A stretch of DNA of 6,857 nucleotides, from the NCBI GenBank assembly GCA_036506275.1, contig DASXSB010000130.1, positions 1 through 6,857 of the forward strand. The letters are read 5' to 3'. This DNA is from DASXSB01 sp036506275. Lineage in GTDB: Bacteria > Methylomirabilota > Methylomirabilia > Rokubacteriales > CSP1-6. The notes beneath the pieces were generated by a model. The model ran no database searches. It saw only the letters and a program-made list of their open reading frames with translations, and was not told where the DNA came from. Made by a program: the position numbers and the translations under genes. Shown one piece after another: positions 1 to 5,369 of the stretch (its first letter is position 1; the number at the start of each line of letters is the position of its first letter).

Positions 1-28
1 GTGTACGGCACGTCTCACCGGGTCAAGC

Positions 29-57
29 TTGACGATCGCGCGCAACCCCGCGAGAAT
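29..57 (+). promoter_or_regulatory. Probable sigma-70 promoter of tRNA-Val
   Basis: A TTGACG hexamer at 29-34 matches the -35 consensus at five of six positions. It is followed, after a 17-base spacer, by GAGAAT at 52-57, which matches the -10 consensus at four of six. Transcription would start around 63-65, almost at the mature 5' end of the tRNA at 66, so the precursor would have little or no leader. The assignment rests on consensus and position only. Confidence 0.6.
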
Positions 58-65
58 CCTGCTAC

Positions 66-141
66 GGGCGGATAGCTCAGCCGGGAGAGCGCGGCCCTTA
101 CAAGGCCGAGGTCGCAGGTTCGATCCCTGCTCCGCCTACCA
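66..141 (+). tRNA. tRNA-Val, anticodon UAC
   Basis: A full cloverleaf can be folded. The acceptor stem is 66-72 with 131-137, and the D arm 75-78 with 87-90. The anticodon stem 92-96 pairs with 104-108 around the loop CTTACAA, which gives anticodon TAC at 99-101. The T arm is 114-118 with 126-130 and holds a TTCGATC loop. The discriminator is A138 and CCA is encoded at 139-141. The UAC anticodon reads valine codons. The first acceptor pair is a G66-T137 wobble; all other stem pairs are canonical. The 3' half overlaps the end of the opposite-strand lipoprotein gene. Confidence 0.97.
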
Positions 142-1636
142 GCCCAACTCGTCCGCGCGGCCCCGCCTTGATCGCCGCCAGCACGTTGCGGGTCATCTGC
201 TGCGCGGCCGGGTTGACGTAGTTCGGGTGCAGCGCCGGCGCGTTGTAGGCGTCGAGGCCCCAGTTGAAGTTCATCGATCCCGTCGCGAAGACGATGGCGC
301 CGCTCGGCGCCGTGTACGCGGTCATGTCCGCGAAGTGCCCGGAGCTTCGCACGGGTGAATGGGCGATCCGCTCCGTGCCCGCCGGCTCGTTCCCGACGGC
401 CTGATCGACCTCGTAGCCGAGCAGTCCCGCGAGACGGTCACCGTTCCGCAGCCCGGTGTCGCGACAGACCCAGCTCGCCGCGCTCTCGATGACGATGTCG
501 AGGCCGTCGCCTGGCTCCGCCACGTACTGGACGCCGACGAAGGCGCCTTCCGGCAGTTGCAGGTCCCGCCACGTGACGGTGAGGCGGTGACGGTTGGCGG
601 CGTCGCCATCGCGCGCGAGCGGATCGGTCGCGGCGTCCTTGTAGCAGACGATGGTCCGGTGGACGTCACCGGTGAGCGTGCTCGCCTCGTAGCGGATTTG
701 CCAGAAGCAGGTGTTCGCCGCGAAAACTCCGAGCCCCACGCCGGCATCGCGCGCGGCGATGACGTTGCGGCGCGTTTCCAACGACCAGTACTCGTTGTGG
801 CCGACGACCAGCAGACCCCGGTGCGGCAGCAAGGTGGCGGCTGACGCGTGCGCGTCGACATCGGTCGCGTACGCGACGTCATATCCCTCCCGCTCGAGGA
901 AGCGCACCATGTTGTATTCCCACCGGCGAAGAAAGTCGCCGGCGCCGTCCAGTCGCACGCTGTAAGGATGGACGGCGTACGGTCGGTTGTACGAGACCTT
1001 GGCCGCGCGCCCACCCGCGCTGTTGAAGTCGTAGAGGGATTTGCCGCCCCAGTTGTTGTACGCCTGATACGTATTGGTGGCGCACAGGAACAGCAAGGCA
1101 GAGCGGCGCGCGTCGTCGCGGACGGTGAACACGATGTAGCTCTGCTTGCCGCTCGCGCCCGTCAGTCTCGCCAGATAGACGCCGCTCGGCCACTCCGTGG
1201 AATCGGTCATCGTGCCCGTGGTGATGGTGTAGGGGTCGGTCCAGTTGCACTCGATCATGCCGGTCACGGGATCGGGCGGTGTCGTGCCCTGCCTGATCCC
1301 GGTTCGCCGGATCGTCGGCAGCATCCGGCGCGCGCCGCGGCCGCCGTACCAGCCCATGCGGAAGACGTCGATCGCATAGGACGCCTCGGCGGTGCTGACG
1401 AAGAGCTGGATCGGCTCGCCGCGATTCACGCTCGTGCGCGAGGCGTAGCCCTCGATCTCCTGGTTCATGGCCGTCTGCGTGAGCTCCCAGTCGAGCGCGC
1501 CGGCCTTTTCGTTTTCGCTGCGAGTGGGATTGCTCGCGGTCACCGACGTTCGCTGGCGGAGGTTGGCGCATCCGGCCGTGGTCAGCGCGGTGAGGCCCTG
1601 CAGGAAGCGACGTCGTGACAGCGGCCTCCCGGGCAT
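98..1636 (-). CDS. Tat-type lipoprotein, N,N-dimethylformamidase large-subunit-like
   Basis: Residue numbers count from the first of two adjacent ATGs (1639), giving 513 residues. The N-terminus has a twin-arginine motif SRRRFLQG (8-15), a hydrophobic stretch and a Cys24 lipobox (TTAGC), so the product is probably Tat-exported and lipid-anchored. Residues about 60-175 resemble the beta-rich region of the dimethylformamidase large subunit. Residues about 180-490 carry family-like blocks such as GHNEYW (280-285), and the whole resembles the DMFA2_C family. Known dimethylformamidase hydrolyses an amide using mononuclear iron held by two Tyr and one Glu. Tyr242 and Tyr284 are my candidates for the tyrosines; I cannot assign the carboxylate. 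No small-subunit gene is present, so the substrate is unknown. A GGAGG at 1643-1647 lies 3 bases from the first ATG but 6 from the second, so 1636 is preferred. The natural domain ends near residue 492. The last 13 or so residues are antisense tRNA-Val sequence, and the TAA stop lies in the anticodon loop. Confidence 0.82.
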   Translation of the reverse strand: MPGRPLSRRRFLQGLTALTTAGCANLRQRTSVTASNPTRSENEKAGALDWELTQTAMNQEIEGYASRTSVNRGEPIQLFVSTAEASYAIDVFRMGWYGGRGARRMLPTIRRTGIRQGTTPPDPVTGMIECNWTDPYTITTGTMTDSTEWPSGVYLARLTGASGKQSYIVFTVRDDARRSALLFLCATNTYQAYNNWGGKSLYDFNSAGGRAAKVSYNRPYAVHPYSVRLDGAGDFLRRWEYNMVRFLEREGYDVAYATDVDAHASAATLLPHRGLLVVGHNEYWSLETRRNVIAARDAGVGLGVFAANTCFWQIRYEASTLTGDVHRTIVCYKDAATDPLARDGDAANRHRLTVTWRDLQLPEGAFVGVQYVAEPGDGLDIVIESAASWVCRDTGLRNGDRLAGLLGYEVDQAVGNEPAGTERIAHSPVRSSGHFADMTAYTAPSGAIVFATGSMNFNWGLDAYNAPALHPNYVNPAAQQMTRNVLAAIKAGPRGRVGLVGGAGIEPATSAL

Positions 1637-1721
1637 CATTTCCCTCCCATCTCGCGCTTCCCTCGCCCCTCATGCCGCCACGTACCCGTTCTCCCGGCTG
1701 TGGGCGCCGGCGGCGAAAGCA

Positions 1722-1748
1722 CTACTCCTAGAGTAGGCATACCTTGCC
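1722..1748. promoter_or_regulatory. Adjacent dyads in a divergent promoter region, candidate operator
   Basis: The 193-base gap between the divergent dimethylformamidase-like gene and the small lipoprotein gene holds CTACTC-CTA-GAGTAG (1722-1736), a perfect 6-base inverted repeat. Immediately next is GGCA-N5-TGCC (1736-1748). Paired dyads between divergent genes suit a regulator acting on one or both promoters. I see no convincing -10/-35 pair for either gene, so an operator role is inference. Confidence 0.3.
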
Positions 1749-1829
1749 GCTCGTCGTCGCGATCCGCACGCTCCTCAAATCTAGGGCGCGAGACCGCCGC
1801 GGATTACGATCGAATTCGGAGGACGAACG

Positions 1830-2207
1830 ATGCCACGAGCGATGCTGTGGGGAGCGGCGGCGCTGCTGTTTCTCGCGGGCTGCGGGAAGCACTACTGGAA
1901 CAAGCCGGGCGCGAGCTTCGACGACTTCTCGCAGGACAGCGTGGCCTGTGCGCGCGAGCACGCGATGTACTCGAGCTCGGACCGCACCTACGGCATCATT
2001 CGCGTCGACATGTACCGCGCGTGCCTGCAGCAGCGGGGTTGGGTGCGGGGACAGCAGGTGGAGCCGATACCGGCGGGGTGGTTCCGGGGAATCGAGGACG
2101 ACGATCCGGTCAGGCTAGACGCCGCGCCCGCGCAATGGCAGCCGTCGCCGGCCCCCGCTCCGCGGCCTGGACGAAGCCAGACGGACTTCGGCGGCGTACG
2201 AAGGTAG
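1830..2207 (+). CDS. Small predicted lipoprotein
   Basis: This 125-residue protein starts at an ATG preceded by GGAGG at 1818-1822 with a 7-base spacer. It has a short hydrophobic signal peptide ending in the lipobox LAGC (Cys18), so it should be cleaved by signal peptidase II and lipid-anchored in the cell envelope. The mature part has a KPGASFDDF segment (25-33), Cys40 and Cys65, which could form a disulphide in the periplasm, and a YRACLQQRGW block (62-71). The C-terminal third (about 95-125) is rich in Pro, Ala and Arg and probably disordered. The pattern recalls small envelope lipoproteins of unknown function. I do not recognise a named family and assign no activity. The gene is divergent from the dimethylformamidase-like gene, and only 21 bases separate its stop from that of the next, opposing gene. 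Confidence 0.8.
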   Translation: MPRAMLWGAAALLFLAGCGKHYWNKPGASFDDFSQDSVACAREHAMYSSSDRTYGIIRVDMYRACLQQRGWVRGQQVEPIPAGWFRGIEDDDPVRLDAAPAQWQPSPAPAPRPGRSQTDFGGVRR

Positions 2208-2228
2208 GCCGCACTCAGACCGGCGGCG

Positions 2229-2411
2229 TTACCGCGGCCGGTCGCTGATCCGCGGCGGCGTGGTGTTCCTCGGCGCCGGGCCCGACGTGCGGTCGGTGGG
2301 CTTGGCGTCGTTCTCGTTCTTGCTTCGCTTGGCGATCCGCGGGCCCGCGTATCGCGCCAAACCGAGAAGGGCGCCACCTATCAGGAACAGCGCTCCCGTC
2401 GATGCTTCCAT
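2229..2411 (-). CDS. 60-residue single-span membrane protein
   Basis: The start is an ATG (complement of 2409-2411) with GGAGG (complement of 2418-2422) 6 bases upstream, which excludes the longer in-frame starts further upstream. The predicted product has one short hydrophobic segment at about residues 6-19, rich in Gly, Ala and Leu. A basic patch (RIAKRSK, 25-31) and a hydrophilic tail rich in Pro, Arg and Thr follow. Charge distribution suggests that the tail faces the cytoplasm. No family is recognised and no function can be given. It is convergent with the lipoprotein gene and divergent from the CydB-like gene. Because it is so short, support comes mainly from the ribosome binding site and the membrane-protein pattern. 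Confidence 0.62.
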   Translation of the reverse strand: MEASTGALFLIGGALLGLARYAGPRIAKRSKNENDAKPTDRTSGPAPRNTTPPRISDRPR

Positions 2412-2477
2412 GCTCGTCCTCCCGTCGTGGTCGTCGGTCGACACCGGGCCCCCGTTTCCACGCGACGAACGGGCGCG

Positions 2478-2701
2478 ATGACCGTCCGGGACGAGAAGCC
2501 GCAAGCACGGAGTGTGCCCAAGCGCGCGCGACCGAACCGCCTGTTCGACGGCGGGATAGGCGCCATCGCGGGACGCCGGCGCCGCGGACGACCGCCTGAC
2601 ACGGCGTGCTGGCACCGCGTTGTCACGAAGCGCCGGAGCTACGTCGTGCTCACCGTGATTCTCGTCATGCTGCTACGTCGCGACTTCATGGAGACGGCGC
2701 C
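2478..2701 (+). other. Coding-like stretch in another frame, directly 5' of the CydB-like region
   Basis: Reading from the ATG at 2478, roughly four fifths of codons up to about 2700 end in G or C. This is typical of genes here, whereas the CydB frame loses that bias upstream of about 2690. The stretch encodes an Arg-rich segment followed by a hydrophobic run YVVLTVILVMLL (coded around 2640-2675). Beyond 2700 the frame only shadows CydB. It may be a decayed or frameshifted N-terminal portion of the same gene, a separate small gene, or chance in GC-rich DNA. There is no convincing ribosome binding site before 2478. Confidence 0.3.
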
Positions 2702-3439
2702 GTGCTCCTCGGCATCGTCTTCCGCGGCTCCGCCTTCGCGTTCCGGAAGTACGATCCCGCCGCGGAGCATCCGCGCCGCCGCTGGGGCACCGTCTTCGGC
2801 GTCTCCAGCGTGCTGACGCCGTTCTTCCTCGGCATCACGCTGGGCGGACTCGCCTCCGGCGAGATCCGCGTCAGCGATGGGCGCGTGCTGACTGGTTTCT
2901 TCGCCGGGTGGACGTCGCCCTTCGCGCTCGCGTGCGGCGCGTTCGCGCAGGGACTCTTCGCGTTCCTGGCCGCGGTCTATCTCACCGTGGACGCGCAGGA
3001 CGCGCCGGCGGTGCAAGAGGACTTCCGCCGGCGCGCGCTCGCGAGCGGAGTGGCGCTGGCGCCGGTGGCGGCGCTCGTCTTCGGCCTCGCGCGCACGGGC
3101 GCACCGGAAATCTTCCGCGGCCTCACCGACTGGTGGGCGCCGTTGCTGCTCCTCGCCACCAGTGTCTGCGCGCTGACCGCGCTCGTGGCCCTGTGGACCC
3201 GATACTTCCGCCTCGCGCGGCTGGCGGCGGGAGGGCAGGTGACGTTGATCCTTCTCGGCTGGAGCGTCGCCCAGTATCCGTACCTGATCGTCCCCGACGT
3301 TGGCATCGTCGCGGCCGCCGCGGAGCCGGCCACGCTGCGCTTGCTGATCCTCACGCTCGCCGTGGGCGCGGTCGTGCTCTTTCCGTCATTCGCCTACCTC
3401 TTTTACGTCTTTCGCGGGGAACATCAACGAGGAGCCTGA
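2702..3439 (+). CDS. cydB: Cytochrome bd-type quinol oxidase subunit II, N-terminally truncated
   Basis: The 245 residues match the middle and end of CydB, the membrane subunit that pairs with CydA in the bd quinol oxidase. The region opens with LLGIVFRGSAFAFRKYD, normally found about 75-90 residues into CydB. It continues with SVLTPFFLGITLGG, a TSPFALACG block, and near the end GWSVAQYPYLIVPD. About six full membrane helices can be seen. The first two helices and the start of the third are missing, and cydA is absent. The frame stays open upstream to a GTG at 2606, but those 32 residues are His/Arg-rich, unlike CydB, and have low GC at third codon positions. A GTG at 2702 with GGAG at 2690-2693 is the most plausible start if the gene is expressed. 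A stable bd oxidase seems unlikely from this gene alone. It is either a decaying remnant, possibly with a frameshift near 2700, or an unusual short homologue. Confidence 0.8.
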   Translation: MLLGIVFRGSAFAFRKYDPAAEHPRRRWGTVFGVSSVLTPFFLGITLGGLASGEIRVSDGRVLTGFFAGWTSPFALACGAFAQGLFAFLAAVYLTVDAQDAPAVQEDFRRRALASGVALAPVAALVFGLARTGAPEIFRGLTDWWAPLLLLATSVCALTALVALWTRYFRLARLAAGGQVTLILLGWSVAQYPYLIVPDVGIVAAAAEPATLRLLILTLAVGAVVLFPSFAYLFYVFRGEHQRGA

Positions 3440-3459
3440 CAGGCCGCCGGCATCGTGCC

Positions 3460-3479
3460 CCCCGGGTGCAGCTCCGGGG
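3460..3479 (+). terminator. Weak candidate hairpin after the CydB-like gene
   Basis: CCCCGG at 3460-3465 pairs with CCGGGG at 3474-3479 around an 8-base loop, 20 bases after the stop codon. There is no T-run downstream, so a classical intrinsic terminator is doubtful. Confidence 0.22.
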
Positions 3480-3563
3480 CATCGCTAACCAGCCCCGTGC
3501 CGGGTGTCGGTCAACAAGTTACCGCCTTTCGCCCCGGCCCTTGGGGTATGGCGTTCCGACCGC

Positions 3564-3582
3564 GCGCCAAACCTGCGCCAAA
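3564..3582. promoter_or_regulatory. Direct repeats with 11-base period, candidate activator site
   Basis: GCGCCAAA occurs at 3564-3571 and again, identically, at 3575-3582. A partial third copy, GCGCC, lies at 3587-3591. A period of 11 bases places the copies on one face of the helix, as in boxes bound by OmpR/PhoB-type response regulators. The site lies 79-97 bases upstream of the 75-residue membrane protein gene. The protein bound, if any, is unknown. Confidence 0.28.
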
Positions 3583-3599
3583 TCGAGCGCCTTGCGCGG

Positions 3600-3626
3600 G
3601 GGGAGGGGCTCCCCAGGTGCGGCACC
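3600..3626 (+). other. Two tandem hairpins in the leader of the 75-residue protein gene
   Basis: GGGGAG (3600-3605) pairs with CTCCCC (3609-3614) around a 3-base loop. Next, GGTG (3616-3619) pairs with CACC (3623-3626) around CGG. Both end about 20 bases before the ribosome binding site and would be part of any transcript that starts upstream. They may be a structured leader or simply reflect GC-rich DNA. Confidence 0.25.
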
Positions 3627-3660
3627 ACGTTTGCGTCTATCGCGGGGAGGGAGGCGCGAT

Positions 3661-3888
3661 ATGGCAGACGCGTTCAAGGGCGTTCCGGCAAAGGTGGGAA
3701 TCTTCACCGCAGCGCTCGTCCTGCCATTCGGAATCGTGATCCTCGCCGCCTGGGGCCTGAAGCACCTCGCCGCGCGCAAACCCGTTCCGAAGCGCTCCGA
3801 CGAATACGATTTGTGGCTGGAGCTCCGCGAGACACAGCAGCGGCGCGCCCAGCGAAGAGACGGTTCCGGAAGCACGCTCTCGCGCTAA
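3661..3888 (+). CDS. 75-residue single-span membrane protein
   Basis: The ATG at 3661 is preceded by overlapping GGAGG motifs at 3646-3650 and 3650-3654, the second with a 6-base spacer. This fixes the start, although the frame is open far upstream through the CydB region. The product has a short N-terminus, a hydrophobic helix at about residues 12-33 and a basic flank (KHLAARKPVPKR, 34-45). An amphipathic, charged tail follows (EYDLWLELRETQQRR, 48-62), which could form a helix. Positive charges after the helix suggest a cytoplasmic tail. I do not recognise the family. Its neighbour downstream, 121 bases away, is another small membrane protein, so the two could share a transcript, but nothing in the sequence proves this. 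Confidence 0.75.
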   Translation: MADAFKGVPAKVGIFTAALVLPFGIVILAAWGLKHLAARKPVPKRSDEYDLWLELRETQQRRAQRRDGSGSTLSR

Positions 3889-4009
3889 CTCGCCGAGAAG
3901 TCGTCACCCCGCTCCTCCAGAACGCCCGCGCGGGTCAGTGGCATCGCCGTTGCTCCTTCGCTTCTAAGCCATGCTCGACAAATCTTCGACGGAACAGGGG
4001 AACGTCTCG

Positions 4010-4417
4010 ATGCGCCAGAAATTTCGACGGTTAGCGTGCACCACCGCGGAATGGGTCGGGTCGCCGCTGGCCTTCATCGGCGCCATCGTCCTCGTCGTCG
4101 TGTGGGCGGCGATGGGGCCCGTGTTCCATTACTCGGATACATGGCAGCTCGTGATCAACACGGGCACGACGATCCTCACCTTTCTCATGGTGTTCTTGAT
4201 CCAGGCCACGCAGAACCGGGATGCGACGGCGATTCATCTGAAGCTCGACGAGCTGATTCGCGGCGTGAAGGGCGCGCGTACGCGCCTCGTGCGCCTCGAG
4301 GAGTTTTCGGACGAGGAGCTCACCGAGCTGCAGGAGCAGTTCCACCGCCTTCACGACCGGCTCGCCGACCCCAACGGTGGCGCCGCCACGACCGCGGACG
4401 CTGCGGAGACGAGGTAG
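4010..4417 (+). CDS. Low-affinity iron permease family-like membrane protein
   Basis: This 135-residue protein has two predicted membrane helices, about 19-39 and 45-65. Between and after them are the signature blocks SDTWQLVINTGTTI (42-55) and FLIQATQNRDATAIHLKLDELI (62-83, conserved in the family). The tail (about 90-120) is charged and helical. It resembles the short bacterial members of the low-affinity iron permease family (related to fungal Fet4). Iron transport by these short bacterial members is an assumption from the family name. The ATG at 4010 has AGGGGA at 3996-4001 with an 8-base spacer. An ATG at 3971 in the same frame has no such site and adds 13 residues not expected in the family. 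The Ku gene starts 3 bases after its stop, and the Ku ribosome binding site overlaps this gene's last codons, so the two are probably translated from one transcript. Confidence 0.85.
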   Translation: MRQKFRRLACTTAEWVGSPLAFIGAIVLVVVWAAMGPVFHYSDTWQLVINTGTTILTFLMVFLIQATQNRDATAIHLKLDELIRGVKGARTRLVRLEEFSDEELTELQEQFHRLHDRLADPNGGAATTADAAETR

Positions 4418-4420
4418 ACC

Positions 4421-5320
4421 ATGGCCCGCCCGATCTGGAAAGGCGCGCTCAGCTTCGGCCTGGTGACGGTGCCGATCGGACTCTACTCCGCCGTCGAGAG
4501 CAAGAACGAGCTGTCGTTCCGCATGCTGCACGGCAAGGACAAGAGCCCCATCGACTACCGGCGCTTCTGCGAGGAAGAGAACGTCGAGGTCCCGTGGTCC
4601 GAGATCGTCAAGGGCTACGAGTACGAGAAAGGCAAGTTCGTCGTCATCACCGACAAGGATTTCGAGAAGGCGCGCGTCCCCGCCACCCAGACCTTCGAGA
4701 TCCGCGACTTCGTCCCGGCCCGCGCCATCGACTTCATCTACTTCGATCATCCGTACTATCTGGCGCCCAACGGCAAGACCGGGGTGAAGGCGTACGCGCT
4801 CCTCCGCGACGCCCTCAAGGAGACGGAACGGGTCGGCGTGGGAACGATCGTCCTCCGCCAGCGCGAGCACCTCGCCGCCCTCGAGCCCTCGGGCGACGCG
4901 CTCGTCCTCACCACTATGCGTTTCCCGTACGAAATCCGCTCGCCCGCGTCCTTGGACCTGCCGAAGGCGACCAACGGATCGGCGAAGCGCGAAATGGCGC
5001 TCGCGCACCAGCTCGTGGAGAGCCTCGCCGCCGACTGGGATCCCAAGCGCTACAAGGACACGTACCATGAGGTCCTCCTGCGCGTGATCCAGCAGAAGGT
5101 CGAGGGCAAAGAGGTGAGCGTCCCGGCGCCGGCAAAGCCGCCGAAGGTCACCAGCCTCGTGAAGGCGCTTCAGGCGAGCCTCGCCAAGGCGCCGTCGCGG
5201 CGGGCGGCGGGGGAACGCGCCGGGCGGAAGGTCGCGGGCGAGCGGCACGCGCTGGGCGCCGGCGAGCGGCGCACTGCCGGACCGCGGCGTGTCGTGCCGC
5301 ACCGCCGCCACGCGGCCTGA
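4421..5320 (+). CDS. ku: Bacterial Ku, DNA-end-binding protein of non-homologous end joining
   Basis: The 299 residues fit bacterial Ku. The opening MARPIWKGALSFGLVTVPI, the VPWSEIVKGYEYEKGKFVV block (57-75), the FDHPYYLAPN segment (108-117) and YKDTYHEVLLRVIQQKVEGK (211-230) all match the family. Bacterial Ku is a homodimer that threads onto broken DNA ends and recruits the ligase LigD. Residues about 243-255 (VTSLVKALQASLA) form the short conserved C-terminal segment linked with LigD interaction. The remaining tail (259-299) is an Arg-rich extension with 11 Arg, one Lys and three copies of AGER (263, 272, 280). Such basic tails help non-specific DNA binding in other Ku proteins, but here Arg replaces the more usual Lys. 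GAGG at 4411-4414 is the ribosome binding site. No LigD or other ligase gene lies in the window, so any partner must be elsewhere. Confidence 0.96.
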   Translation: MARPIWKGALSFGLVTVPIGLYSAVESKNELSFRMLHGKDKSPIDYRRFCEEENVEVPWSEIVKGYEYEKGKFVVITDKDFEKARVPATQTFEIRDFVPARAIDFIYFDHPYYLAPNGKTGVKAYALLRDALKETERVGVGTIVLRQREHLAALEPSGDALVLTTMRFPYEIRSPASLDLPKATNGSAKREMALAHQLVESLAADWDPKRYKDTYHEVLLRVIQQKVEGKEVSVPAPAKPPKVTSLVKALQASLAKAPSRRAAGERAGRKVAGERHALGAGERRTAGPRRVVPHRRHAA

Positions 5321-5369
5321 TCGACGAACGCACGCCCTATCGCCGCCGGCCGGCCTGATCCACGAACGC
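5303..5369. repeat. Imperfect 29-base direct duplication across the convergent gene ends
   Basis: Positions 5303-5331 and 5341-5369 align without gaps at an offset of 38 bases, with 25 of 29 identical. The longest matching core is 19 bases with one mismatch (5313-5331 against 5351-5369). The first copy spans the last Ku codons, its TGA stop and the intergenic gap. The second lies inside the 3' end of the hydrolase gene on the opposite strand. The pattern suggests a local duplication that created or altered one of the two gene ends. Confidence 0.7.

Noticed and set aside
29..358. Plus-strand frame through tRNA-Val
   Set aside because: It translates the tRNA and the antisense of the lipoprotein gene; the product is Arg-rich and without domains.
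2606..2701. Start of the CydB-like protein at the GTG at 2606
   Set aside because: The extra 32 residues do not resemble CydB and the codons lose the GC bias at third positions; the GTG at 2702 has a GGAG motif 8 bases upstream.
2908..3660. Long open frame leading into the 75-residue membrane protein
   Set aside because: It is an Arg-rich shadow of CydB in another frame; strong ribosome binding sites just before the ATG at 3661 define the real start.
4031..5311. A 426-codon open frame on the minus strand across the permease-like and Ku genes
   Set aside because: It lies wholly antisense to two recognised genes, is biased toward Arg, Val, Asp and Glu as expected of a high-GC shadow frame, and has no recognisable domain.
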